Positions 25,212 through 33,518 are shown, numbered from the stretch's first letter. The stretch is DNA of 40,559 bases from an uncultured Flavobacterium sp. (GCF_946478785.1 NZ_CAMLDD010000034.1:1-40559); one strand, 5' to 3'. A program made the numbers and translations. Notes: generated by a model not told the origin, from the sequence alone.

Positions 25212-26000
25212 ATGAAAAGCTTAAGAACACCAAAATTAACAGTAGTAGGCGCAGGCCCGGGAGATGTTGAATTGATTACGCTGAAAGCAATAAAAGCGTT
25301 AGAAAATGCTGACGTAGTTTTGTATGATGCACTGGTCAATGAAGAATTATTGCAATATGCCACCAAAGCAGAAATTGTTTTTGTGGGTAAACGTTTGGGA
25401 TGCCATGCTTACACACAGGATCAGATTAACGAATTGATTGTTTCGATGGCAAACCGTTACGGACATGTAGTACGTTTAAAAGGTGGAGACCCGTTTATTT
25501 TTGGACGTGGAAGTGAAGAAATCGAATATTCAGAAAAATTTGGTTTGGAAACAGCCGTGGTTCCCGGAATTTCATCAGCCTTAGGTGTTCCTGCCTCAGT
25601 AGGAATTAGTTTGACACAACGAAAAGTGGCCGAAAGCTTTTGGGTAATTACAGGTACAACTTCGAGTCATGAATTGTCTAAAGATGTACATTTGGCTTCG
25701 AAATCGGCTGCAACAGTGGTGATTTTGATGGGAATGCACAAATTGGATCAAATTATTTCGATCTATCAGGAAAACAGAACTGATGATCTGCCGATTGCCA
25801 TCATTCAGAACGGAACTAAAAATTCAGAACAAAAAGTAGTGGGAAACATTAGTTCAATTACTAAATTAGTCGCTGAAAAAAACATTTCATCGCCCGCGAT
25901 TATTGTAATTGGTGAAGTGGTAAAAAATACTTCAAAACTGACTTCTTATTTTCAGGAACATTTTGAGGATGAATTTATATTTCAGAATTTAAATCTATAA
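25212..26000 (+). CDS. cobA: uroporphyrinogen-III C-methyltransferase (SUMT)
   Basis: 262 residues, a stand-alone SUMT. Motifs: LTVVGAGPGDVELITLKA, ADVVLYDALV, VVRLKGGDPFIFGRGSEE, VVPGISSALGVPAS and VVILMGMHKLDQI. It makes precorrin-2 for siroheme, the cofactor of assimilatory nitrite and sulfite reductases. Its presence inside a Moco operon suggests the operon serves nitrate assimilation, with nitrate and nitrite reductases encoded elsewhere. No precorrin-2 oxidase or chelatase domain is fused. Confidence 0.94.
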   Translation: MKSLRTPKLTVVGAGPGDVELITLKAIKALENADVVLYDALVNEELLQYATKAEIVFVGKRLGCHAYTQDQINELIVSMANRYGHVVRLKGGDPFIFGRGSEEIEYSEKFGLETAVVPGISSALGVPASVGISLTQRKVAESFWVITGTTSSHELSKDVHLASKSAATVVILMGMHKLDQIISIYQENRTDDLPIAIIQNGTKNSEQKVVGNISSITKLVAEKNISSPAIIVIGEVVKNTSKLTSYFQEHFEDEFIFQNLNL

Positions 26001-26004
26001 TAAT
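25988..26004 (+). repeat. 17-bp direct repeat, left copy
   Basis: TTTAAATCTATAATAAT at the end of cobA, identical to 26261-26277 at the start of moaD. The two copies bracket the hairpin island between these genes. Confidence 0.85.
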
Positions 26005-26260
26005 AATGGAATAGGATGTATTTAGAATCCTAATATGAATCGTTCCAACGGAACTTCATTTTTATGTTCAATTGATACAACGGAATGAATTCCGTCGCTA
26101 CAAAATAAATCGTCCCGCTGGGACTAAATTGTAAAAGAGCTGTAGGCTCGAAGAATATTGTAGGGATGAATTTTAATTCGTCCAAATGATAAAATGTGAA
26201 TCCATTAAAGAGCCTTAGGCTCGGATCATATTGGATAACATGTTTTTAACATAAATTCGT
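26005..26260. repeat. hairpin-rich intergenic island between cobA and moaD
   Basis: Contains a string of short palindromes: GTTCC-AAC-GGAAC, ACGGAAT-GA-ATTCCGT, GTCCC-GCT-GGGAC, GAGC-TGTAG-GCTC, GATGAATTTTAATTCGTC and GAGCC-TTA-GGCTC. They resemble the dispersed palindromic intergenic repeats common in Flavobacterium genomes. No coding potential is seen. It is bracketed by a 17-bp direct repeat and interrupts an otherwise compact operon. Confidence 0.75.
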
Positions 26261-26277
26261 TTTAAATCTATAATAAT
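26261..26277 (+). repeat. 17-bp direct repeat, right copy
   Basis: Second copy of TTTAAATCTATAATAAT. It includes the first two bases of the moaD ATG. Confidence 0.85.
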
Positions 26278-26512
26278 GATTGAAGTTAAGTATTTTGGAG
26301 CTGTTGCCGAAAAAACAAAGTGTTCATTTGAGAATGTGATTTCTACTGAAATATCTTTGCATGATTTATTGCATGATTTAGAAGAGAAATACCAGTTCGA
26401 ATCGCTTTCTTTCAGTGTAGCAGTCAATCAGAAAATAGTTTCAAAAACAACAGATTGTTCTTTGAAAACCAGCGATATTGTCGCTTTATTACCTCCTTTT
26501 GCCGGCGGATAA
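26276..26512 (+). CDS. moaD: molybdopterin synthase small subunit MoaD
   Basis: 78 residues with a ubiquitin-like fold pattern (MIEVKYFGAVAEKTKCSFEN) and the essential C-terminal Gly-Gly (LLPPFAGG), which is adenylylated by MoeB and converted to a thiocarboxylate. It donates sulfur for the molybdopterin dithiolene together with MoaE. It is followed after 10 bp by moeB. Confidence 0.93.
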   Translation: MIEVKYFGAVAEKTKCSFENVISTEISLHDLLHDLEEKYQFESLSFSVAVNQKIVSKTTDCSLKTSDIVALLPPFAGG

Positions 26513-26522
26513 ATTAAATTGT

Positions 26523-27602
26523 ATGAATGCATCTTCACGTTATAACCGACAAATAATTCTTCCGGAAATTGGAGAATCAGGACAGCACAAATTATTAAAA
26601 TCTAAAGTTTTAATTATTGGTGCCGGTGGTTTGGGTACTGCAATATTGCCTTATTTGGCAGCCGCAGGTGTTGGCGAAATAGGACTTGTTGATGATGATG
26701 TTATCGAACTTTCCAATTTACAGCGTCAGGTAATTTATAAAAGTTCAGCTGTTGGAAAATACAAAGTAGATGAAGCCAAAGCAATGATTGCAGAGTTGAA
26801 TCCTCAGGTAAAAATAAACGCCATCGCAGAAAAGCTTTCGGGCAAAAATGCGATTGATTTATTTGAAAATTATGATATTATTGTAGACGCCACAGATAAT
26901 CTTCAAATAAAATATATGATAAATGATGCTTGTCTAATCACTAATAAACCAATGGTTTACGGATCTGTTTTTAGATTTCAGGGACAGGTTTCGGTTTTTA
27001 ATTATCAAAATGGACCTACTTACCGATGTTTATATCCAGACGAAAACAGTTCATCTGCGAATTGTACTGACGCTGGTGTAATCGGAATTTCAGTCGGAAT
27101 TATTGGCATGCTTCAGGCAAACGAAGTAATAAAAATGATTCTAGAAGTTGGCGAGGTGTTAAGTGGTAAAATACTGGTTTATAATATTTTAAATAATGAA
27201 CAGCAAAAGTATGACTTTGAGAAGAATAGTTCTTATAATTTAAACAAAGCTGCCTTTGAAGAAAAATATAAAACAATAGAAAATGTTTCAGATGAAATAG
27301 ATGCAGCTACTGTTTTGAATGAAATGGATTCAGATGAAATTCTTTTTTTAGATGTTCGAAATGTCGATGAACTTCCGAAAATTAATTTTAAAAACACAAT
27401 TCAGATTCCGTTAATGAATTTAGAAAAAGAAATTCATAAACTGAATTCAAGCCAGACTATTTACGTGTATTGCCAATCGGGAATCAGAAGTAAAATTGCT
27501 GTTGAATTGCTTCAGAAAAAACTATTTAAGAATGTAAAAAGTATTTCTGGTGGAGCTTTGGCAATGAAACAATTATTGAAAGAAGAAAATATAAAAGTAT
27601 AA
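26523..27602 (+). CDS. moeB: MoeB/ThiF-type adenylyltransferase fused to a rhodanese domain
   Basis: 359 residues from the ATG at 26523, chosen because the family starts SRYNRQIILPEIG. A longer frame would overlap moaD. The E1-like domain (1-240) has the ATP motif GAGGLGTAILPYLAAAGVGE, DDDVIELSNLQRQ and DATDNLQIKY. The rhodanese domain (about 265-355) has the active Cys in YVYCQSGIRS. It activates MoaD and probably supplies the sulfur itself. Of the four zinc-binding cysteines of E. coli MoeB, only one is kept (TYRCLYP in place of CYRC) and the distal CxxC is missing, so the zinc site is lost. Confidence 0.93.
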   Translation: MNASSRYNRQIILPEIGESGQHKLLKSKVLIIGAGGLGTAILPYLAAAGVGEIGLVDDDVIELSNLQRQVIYKSSAVGKYKVDEAKAMIAELNPQVKINAIAEKLSGKNAIDLFENYDIIVDATDNLQIKYMINDACLITNKPMVYGSVFRFQGQVSVFNYQNGPTYRCLYPDENSSSANCTDAGVIGISVGIIGMLQANEVIKMILEVGEVLSGKILVYNILNNEQQKYDFEKNSSYNLNKAAFEEKYKTIENVSDEIDAATVLNEMDSDEILFLDVRNVDELPKINFKNTIQIPLMNLEKEIHKLNSSQTIYVYCQSGIRSKIAVELLQKKLFKNVKSISGGALAMKQLLKEENIKV

Positions 27603-27617
27603 ATTATTTCGTGCTGT

Positions 27618-27720
27618 TTGTCATTCTGAAGAGCGAAGAATCTTCGCAAGTAACTCCGCAATCAGAATCGTCAATCTTTCTCGAATTACGAGTGTGATTT
27701 CTCCTTCGTCGAAATGACAA
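27618..27720. repeat. MITE-like element with TTGTCATT ends
   Basis: About 103 bp with imperfect terminal inverted repeats: left TTGTCATTCTGAAGAGCGAA, right end reading inward TTGTCATTTCGACGAAGGAG. It has an internal dyad and no coding frame. It resembles widespread Flavobacterium intergenic repeats. The following stretch (to 27815) has a second repeat-like motif (TTTGTG...ATTTGTGTAATTTGTGG). Confidence 0.7.
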
Positions 27721-27815
27721 TATTACGGTTATTTCTTCATGGAATTAATTTTGTGAAAATTTGTGTAATTTGTGGCAAAAAAAGTCATTTAATCCATGGC
27801 AATAAAACATAAAAA

Positions 27816-28247
27816 ATGAGTAAAAATGTATTTGTAGAAGGACCAATTTCTCCTGAATTTATCGCTGAGTCGATTGCCAAACATCAATCTAAACATACGA
27901 TTGGTGCCCATAATATTTTTCTGGGGCAGGTTCGTGCCGATGTGATTCATGACAATACGGTTGTAGCAATTGATTATTCGGCTTATACGGATATGGCGAA
28001 TGAAGCTTTGCATACGATTCGTGAAAAAGCTTTTGCTAAATTTGACCTGACCTGCATGCACATTTATCACAGTTTAGGCGTCGTAAAAGCAGGTGAAATT
28101 TGTTTGTTCGTTTTCGTTTCGGCGACAAGGCGCAAACAGGTTTACGAAGCCACAGAAGCAATCGTCAATTGGATTAAAACCGATGTGCCTATTTTTGGCA
28201 AGGAAATGTTTGAAAACGATACATTCACCTGGAAACAAAATACCTAA
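27816..28247 (+). CDS. moaE: molybdopterin synthase large subunit MoaE
   Basis: 143 residues. Typical MoaE features: FVEGPISPEFI, GAHNIFLGQVRAD, IDYSAYTDMANEALHTI, MHIYHSLGVVKAGE, SATRRKQVYEA and the active-site lysine region KTDVPIFGKEMFE. It forms the heterotetrameric synthase with MoaD and converts cPMP to molybdopterin. It is separated from moeB by a repeat element, but closely followed (11 bp) by moaC-moaB. Confidence 0.94.
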   Translation: MSKNVFVEGPISPEFIAESIAKHQSKHTIGAHNIFLGQVRADVIHDNTVVAIDYSAYTDMANEALHTIREKAFAKFDLTCMHIYHSLGVVKAGEICLFVFVSATRRKQVYEATEAIVNWIKTDVPIFGKEMFENDTFTWKQNT

Positions 28248-28258
28248 TAAAATTCTAA

Positions 28259-29173
28259 ATGGTAGATATTACGCATAAAATAAACACTTTAAGAACCGCA
28301 ACAGCCACGGCAATTGTCAAAGTCAGCAGACAGGAAACAATTGATGCCGTTGTGAATAATCTGGTTCCGAAAGGAAACGTGCTCGAAATGGCCAAAACAG
28401 CCGGATTATTTGCTGTAAAAAACACACATTTATCCATTCCGGATTGTCATCCATTACCGATTGAATTTACTTCGGTTGAATATAAAATTGAGGATTTAAC
28501 GATTCAGATTATTTTTAATGTAAAAACAGTTTACAAAACGGGAGTTGAGGTTGAAGCGATGCACGGCGCTTCGATTGTGGCATTGACAATGTATGACATG
28601 TTGAAACCAATCGATAAGGAAATCGAAATTTCGACCATCAAATTAATCAATAAAGAAGGAGGCAAATCATCTTTCAAAAATAAATTCCCATACGCCATAA
28701 AAGCTGCAGTTTTTGTTTGTTCTGATTCCATTTTTGCAGGAGATAAAGAAGATCGTTCCGGGAAAATCATAGTTGAGAAGTTAGAATCTTACGGAGTTGA
28801 AACAACGCATTACGAAATCATTCCTGATGAAATTGATATGATTCAGGAAAGAACCAAAACTTTCGCAAAAGAATGCCAATTGGTTATTTTTACGGGAGGA
28901 ACAGGATTATCACCGAGAGATGTAACTCCCGAAGCATTATCACCATTGCTGGAAAGCAGAATTCCTGGAATTGAAGAAGCAATTCGCAATTATGGGCAGC
29001 AAAGAATGCCATATGCCATGTTATCCAGAACAGTTGCAGGAACATTAGGAAAAAGTCTGGTTTTGGCATTGCCGGGATCAACCAACGGAGCCAGAGAATC
29101 GATGGATGCTGTTTTTCCGCATGTAATGCATGTTTTTCATATTTTAAAAGGAAAAAATCATGACACCCTCTAA
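28259..29173 (+). CDS. moaCB: bifunctional MoaC-MoaB fusion
   Basis: 304 residues. Residues 1 to about 145 are cyclic pyranopterin monophosphate synthase MoaC (MVDITHKINTLRTATAT, GLFAVKNTHLSIPDCHPLPI, VEVEAMHGASIVALTMYDM). Residues about 150-304 are a MoaB/Mog molybdopterin adenylyltransferase (AAVFVCSDSIFAGDKEDRSG, VIFTGGTGLSPRDVTPEAL, LVLALPGSTNGARESMDAVF). The fusion joins an early and a late step of the same pathway. Its last 14 bp overlap the start of moaA, implying translational coupling. Confidence 0.95.
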   Translation: MVDITHKINTLRTATATAIVKVSRQETIDAVVNNLVPKGNVLEMAKTAGLFAVKNTHLSIPDCHPLPIEFTSVEYKIEDLTIQIIFNVKTVYKTGVEVEAMHGASIVALTMYDMLKPIDKEIEISTIKLINKEGGKSSFKNKFPYAIKAAVFVCSDSIFAGDKEDRSGKIIVEKLESYGVETTHYEIIPDEIDMIQERTKTFAKECQLVIFTGGTGLSPRDVTPEALSPLLESRIPGIEEAIRNYGQQRMPYAMLSRTVAGTLGKSLVLALPGSTNGARESMDAVFPHVMHVFHILKGKNHDTL

Positions 29174-30167
29174 AACCATTTTAACGGATGATTTTGGGCG
29201 AAAACACAATTATTTGCGTATTTCGTTGCTGGAGAAATGCAATTTGCGTTGTACGTACTGCATGCCCGCTGACGGAATTGCATTGTCTCCAAAAGCCAGT
29301 TTAATGACGGCCGATGAGATTTTTGCAATTGCCCAAACTTTCGTAGAAAATGGTGTGGATAAAATTAGATTAACTGGAGGTGAGCCTCTTCTAAGAAAAG
29401 ATTTTCCAGAAATTGTTTCAAAATTAGCAACTTTAAATGCTTCGCTTTCAATTACGACCAACGGAATCTTAATTGACCGTCATATCGATGTTTTAAAGCA
29501 GGCTAACATCAAAAAAATCAATTTAAGTTTAGATACGCTGGTTTCGTCGAAATTTCATTCTATAACGCTTAGAAATCAGTTTGAGAAAGTAATTGATAAT
29601 CTGCATTTGCTTTTGAACAATGATTTTGAGGTAAAAGTAAATGTTGTTTTGATGAAAGGATTTAATGAAATTGAAATCATTGATTTTGTTAAATTAACCA
29701 AGTTTTTACCGATTTCTATCCGGTTCATAGAGTTTATGCCTTTTGCAGGAAACGAGTGGGACAGGAGCAAAATGGTGTCACAGAAAGAAATTTTATCGCA
29801 AGTTGAAGGCTGTTTTGCTGCGGATAAAATTCAAAAACTGGAGGATGAAAAAAACTTTACCGCCAGAACTTACAAAATTGAAGGTTTTCAGGGTAATTTT
29901 GGGATTATCAGTTCTATTACTAATCCGTTTTGTGATGGCTGTAACCGAATTCGCCTGACCGCAAACGGAAAAATTAAAAATTGCCTTTTCTCCAATTCAG
30001 AAACCGATTTACTGACAGCTTTTAGAAATGGCGAATCGATTACAAATTTAATTTCAGAGTCCATTAAAAATAAAAAGAAAGTTAGGGCCGGAATGGTTAC
30101 AATTTCTGAAATGGATGATCCTGCTTTGCATTTTGATAATCGCAGTATGATTGCGATTGGGGGTTAA
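29160..30167 (+). CDS. moaA: GTP 3',8-cyclase MoaA (radical SAM)
   Basis: 335 residues. The N-terminal radical-SAM cluster CNLRCTYC binds one 4Fe-4S cluster. The second cluster uses CDGCNRIRLTANGKIKNC. The C-terminus ends in GG, as needed for MoaA activity. It makes the first intermediate of Moco synthesis from GTP, with MoaC. Last gene of the cluster. Confidence 0.96.
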   Translation: MTPSKTILTDDFGRKHNYLRISLLEKCNLRCTYCMPADGIALSPKASLMTADEIFAIAQTFVENGVDKIRLTGGEPLLRKDFPEIVSKLATLNASLSITTNGILIDRHIDVLKQANIKKINLSLDTLVSSKFHSITLRNQFEKVIDNLHLLLNNDFEVKVNVVLMKGFNEIEIIDFVKLTKFLPISIRFIEFMPFAGNEWDRSKMVSQKEILSQVEGCFAADKIQKLEDEKNFTARTYKIEGFQGNFGIISSITNPFCDGCNRIRLTANGKIKNCLFSNSETDLLTAFRNGESITNLISESIKNKKKVRAGMVTISEMDDPALHFDNRSMIAIGG

Positions 30168-30179
30168 TTTTTTTATTTG

Positions 30180-30265
30180 GTCATTGCGAGGGACGAAGCA
30201 ATCTCACTAACATTTGACAACTGTTGTAGATGTACTGAATGTGTTTGCTTCGTTCCTCGAATGAC
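30180..30265. repeat. MITE-like inverted-repeat element
   Basis: About 86 bp with imperfect inverted ends: GTCATTGCGAGGGACGAAGC at the left, and the right end reading inward GTCATTCGAGGAACGAAGC. It lies just after moaA and may act as a transcription-ending hairpin. It is similar in style to other dispersed Flavobacterium repeats. Confidence 0.7.
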
Positions 30266-30309
30266 TTTTAGGAGTGAAAAGTGTTCAACTTTATCGAAGT
30301 TTTCTAATC

Positions 30310-30903
30310 TTATTTTTTCTTTTTTGATTTCTTAGACTTCTTTTTCTCTGCTTTTTTAGCTTTAGCTTTTTGTTTTTCAGCTTTTTCTTTCTTCTTAGCT
30401 TTTTCTTTTAGTTTGGCTTTTTTGGCTTTTTCCAGTTTTTTGATGACTGCTTTTATAGCTTTTTCTCTTTTTTTTGCCTTTTGTTTTTTCTCCTTAAGTT
30501 TGCTTTTAGTTTTGTCTTTATCTTTTGTGTTAGAAATAACTTCAGTCGATTCTTCTGTATTTATATCAACAATTTTTTCTTCTTTAGGTACAGAGACTAT
30601 TAAATCAGCAGGAGGCGTTTGTTTTTCTTTTTCCTCAGAAATAGTGTCTTCTATGTTTTTTTTTACTGTTGCTTTTGCCTGAGATGCGGTAACTGGTTTT
30701 ACAATCTCGGGTTTAATAACTGTAGCGGCAACTTCTGTTTTTTCGATTGGCTTTCCTGCTGTGTTTTTTCTAGCGGTAGTTGCTTTTGAAGCTCTTGGAG
30801 TTTTTGTTGCAGGAGTAGTTTTGTTAGTTTCTTCTTTTGGTTTAACGTTCTCTTTCGTTGAATCAGTATTTGGCTGGATATTTTCGTCGTTTTTACTTTC
30901 CAT
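30310..30903 (-). CDS. lysine/alanine-rich low-complexity protein
   Basis: 197 residues. The first half is disordered and rich in T, E, K and P. The second half, from about residue 130, is almost entirely K, A and E with a basic tail (KKSKKSKKKK). No signal peptide or membrane segment. The composition is like histone-H1-type or RNA/DNA-binding tails, but no domain is recognised. Coding status is supported by an uninterrupted frame in an AT-rich context. Single gene, between a repeat element and the DUF2130 gene. Confidence 0.7.
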   Translation of the reverse strand: MESKNDENIQPNTDSTKENVKPKEETNKTTPATKTPRASKATTARKNTAGKPIEKTEVAATVIKPEIVKPVTASQAKATVKKNIEDTISEEKEKQTPPADLIVSVPKEEKIVDINTEESTEVISNTKDKDKTKSKLKEKKQKAKKREKAIKAVIKKLEKAKKAKLKEKAKKKEKAEKQKAKAKKAEKKKSKKSKKKK

Positions 30904-31023
30904 GTGACATGCTATTAAATTAATAATTACTAATGCACAAATTAGCCTTATAGGTAAAATGGCTGTGTTTAGTAAATATAATCAATAAAAAGGTACGTAT
31001 ATGTTAAGTTTTTCTTGTAAAAA

Positions 31024-32301
31024 CTATTCTAATTCTTTCGGATCTTCTTTGTCTTCATCAATAAAATCCAGCTCCAAAGCTCTGACAGTCTGAACAGCGT
31101 TTCCTGCAATACCACGAATCGAGCCGTACATTCCCAATGTATTATGAACCACTTTTTCGATTTGTTTTTCGCGTTGTTTCCATATTCTCTGCATGGCTCT
31201 TTTTTCGGCGTCAAGATCACCCTGCATTTGCGTAAAACCTTCTACAATTCCTTCAATCTGCAAACGGAATTCGTTGCTTGTCAGGAAATCGTACAACATC
31301 GACATCTTATCACCTTTGTTTTCCTGAGCCTGAACTGCCTGGCTTACCTGAATCAAAGACTGACGCAAAACAGCACTCAAACCTTTAAATTCTTCATAAG
31401 TACAAATCCAGATTCCGTCGCGCATGCCCATTCTGTCCATTCCGGCAGGCATAACTTCGGTTACTAAAACGCCTATATTGGCTCTTTTGGTTCGAATATC
31501 GTTTTTGAATTTCTCAATCCACGCGGGCTGAAATGATTTGGTGCGCTTACTTTCGTAATAAATGCATCCACAGTTTTGATGTTCACGTGTGTTTACAACC
31601 TGAAGACAATCGGCTCCATTTGCTCCCTTTTTAATTTCGCCAATACTGTCTAACGGGAAATTATTGGCCAGCCATTCCTCGATTGCCAGCTCCATTACTT
31701 CACCCTGCAATTGCATAGAACCTTGTTCCTGCTTGCGTTTCATCTCTTCGATGAGCTTTTTTTGATCGTCAGATTGTTTTTGGTATTCCTTTATTTTAAG
31801 CTCGTTTTTTTCTTCTTCCTGTTTACGGATTTTATCGCGTTCTAAGACTAAAGTTGCATTTAGTTGCTTTTGTGCTTCGGCTTCGATGGCTTCCTTCATC
31901 TCCAGTTTTTCACGTTGGAGTTTGGCGATTTCGCCTGCCATTTTATTCAGCTCGCGAAGTTTCTCTGATTTCTCTGAAAGTTCTTTTTCCATCAAAAGTA
32001 AACGATCTTTGTTTTCTTCGTCGAGTTTTGTTTTTAGTTTTTCTGTGATATCTTTTTCAGCTATCTTTTTTTCACGTTCTAAACGTTCAGCAAAAAGCTC
32101 GTTTTCCTGTTTCTTTTTGGCTTCAAATTCGGATTTGGCTTTTTCGAATTGCTCATTTTTAAGTTCCAACTCCCTGGTTTGAGCATTGGCTTTTTGTTGA
32201 AATTCTTTACGGATGCTATCTTCCAGCTGATGTTTTAAAACATCATTTACATCGATTGGTGTTCCGCAGTTTGGGCATTGAATTGATGATTGCTCAGCCA
32301 T
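31024..32301 (-). CDS. DUF2130 domain protein with zinc-ribbon-like N-terminus and coiled coil
   Basis: 425 residues. N-terminal CPNCG motif (residues 9-13, one half of a possible zinc knuckle), a long charged coiled coil (about 28-195), then the DUF2130 domain (about 200-380; ANFPLDSIGEIKKGANGADC, IYYESKRTKSFQPAWIEKFK). The DUF2130 core resembles a restriction-endonuclease-like fold, and the KGANGADC and YESKRTK elements fit that idea, but I cannot confirm activity. Probably cytoplasmic, function unknown. Confidence 0.88.
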   Translation of the reverse strand: MAEQSSIQCPNCGTPIDVNDVLKHQLEDSIRKEFQQKANAQTRELELKNEQFEKAKSEFEAKKKQENELFAERLEREKKIAEKDITEKLKTKLDEENKDRLLLMEKELSEKSEKLRELNKMAGEIAKLQREKLEMKEAIEAEAQKQLNATLVLERDKIRKQEEEKNELKIKEYQKQSDDQKKLIEEMKRKQEQGSMQLQGEVMELAIEEWLANNFPLDSIGEIKKGANGADCLQVVNTREHQNCGCIYYESKRTKSFQPAWIEKFKNDIRTKRANIGVLVTEVMPAGMDRMGMRDGIWICTYEEFKGLSAVLRQSLIQVSQAVQAQENKGDKMSMLYDFLTSNEFRLQIEGIVEGFTQMQGDLDAEKRAMQRIWKQREKQIEKVVHNTLGMYGSIRGIAGNAVQTVRALELDFIDEDKEDPKELE

Positions 32302-32422
32302 TTTTGTTGATTTTTTTAACGGGAATTATAATTTGCTAAGGTATTTAAAAGTTGGTTCTTTTTGGGGAATCTATGTGTGATAAATTATAACTTTTTTGCC
32401 ATGAAATTGGCAAAATATTTAT

Positions 32423-32639
32423 TAATCGCGCAAAGGCGCAGAGTCGCAAAGTTTTTTCTAATTTTTTTAAGATTCAATAGCGTCCAGCTTTAGCTGCATG
32501 GAAAATGTATCGAAAAAAGGAAGGCTTTAGGCCAAACTAGTACTATTTGGCTAAAGCCCTCTAATTAATTAAATTGTCTACCTCCAGCTAAAGCTGGAGG
32601 CTATCCAGAACTTTGCGAATCTGCGTCTTTGCGCGATTA
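32423..32639. mobile_element. MITE-like element with 31-bp terminal inverted repeats
   Basis: The left end (32423-32453, TAATCGCGCAAAGGCGCAGA...) and the right end (32609-32639) are inverted copies with two mismatches in 31 positions. The interior has smaller palindromes (GGCTTTAGGCC, GGCTAAAGCC, CCTCCAGCTAAAGCTGGAGG). No coding frame, so non-autonomous. The right end overlaps the LysR gene. It occupies most of the 32302-32636 gap. Confidence 0.75.
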
Positions 32640-33518
32640 TTTTTTAAGACTCAATAAAAACTCAACTGCCGACTTCGTAATTTCAGAATCATCTTCTTTT
32701 GAAGTTATTAAAGAAACATCCGTAAACAAATTGACTTTTTTCAATTCTATAAAACCAATTTCTGTATCCTGATTATTCTTTGCAATGTTAGATGGAACAA
32801 TCGAAATTCCTAAACCATTTTTGACTAATTGCACAATAGAATTGATGTTGTTTGATTCGTGTATGATTTTGGGTTCAAAACCATAAAACGCACAAAGTTC
32901 CAATAAAACTTCATGATAATGAGGTGCATAATCTTTATTGAAAAATACAAAAGTTTCGTCTTTTAGATTAGGTACATCTTCTTCAGATTTGATTTGAATT
33001 AAACTTTTATTGTAAACCACAGAAAAACCGTCCCGAAACCACAATTGTGATTTTATTTTGGGAGATTTTATAGGAGACCGAATGATTCCCAGCTCGATTT
33101 TTCCTTGTTCCAAAGCTAAAATCTGCTTGGCTGTAGATACTTCAAACAGTTTGAAATTCACATACGGAAATAGCTCTTTCAAATGTTTTATTAAATCTGA
33201 AATTACTGCGGAATAAATCGAACTGATATACGCGATCCTGAATTCGCCCGAAACATTGTCAGCTATTTTTTTTGTTTTGATAGAAATGCGTTCCAAATTC
33301 TGAAAAAGGGTTTTCACTTCTTTTTCAAAATATTTTCCGGCCTCTGTAAGTTCAACCTTTTTATTATTTCTGAAGAAAAGTTTTGCCTGCAGTTCTTCTT
33401 CCAGTTCCATAATCTGTCTGCTCAAAGGAGGTTGTGAGATAAATAGTTTTTCTGATGCTTTTGTAAAGTTTAATTCTTCGGCAACTGCCAAAAAATATTT
33501 TAGGTGACGTAGTTCCAT
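32637..33518 (-). CDS. LysR-family transcriptional regulator
   Basis: 293 residues. N-terminal HTH (ELRHLKYFLAVAEELNFTKASEKLFISQPPLSRQI) and a LysR substrate-binding domain (about 88-293). It regulates unknown targets in response to a small molecule. It is divergent from the methyltransferase gene with a repeat element between them. The TAA stop is formed by the last bases of the MITE-like element. Confidence 0.93.
   Translation of the reverse strand: MELRHLKYFLAVAEELNFTKASEKLFISQPPLSRQIMELEEELQAKLFFRNNKKVELTEAGKYFEKEVKTLFQNLERISIKTKKIADNVSGEFRIAYISSIYSAVISDLIKHLKELFPYVNFKLFEVSTAKQILALEQGKIELGIIRSPIKSPKIKSQLWFRDGFSVVYNKSLIQIKSEEDVPNLKDETFVFFNKDYAPHYHEVLLELCAFYGFEPKIIHESNNINSIVQLVKNGLGISIVPSNIAKNNQDTEIGFIELKKVNLFTDVSLITSKEDDSEITKSAVEFLLSLKK

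Noticed and set aside
26041..26222. CRISPR or riboswitch between cobA and moaD
   Set aside because: The hairpins differ from each other and are irregularly spaced. No cobalamin, Moco or SAM riboswitch core was recognised.
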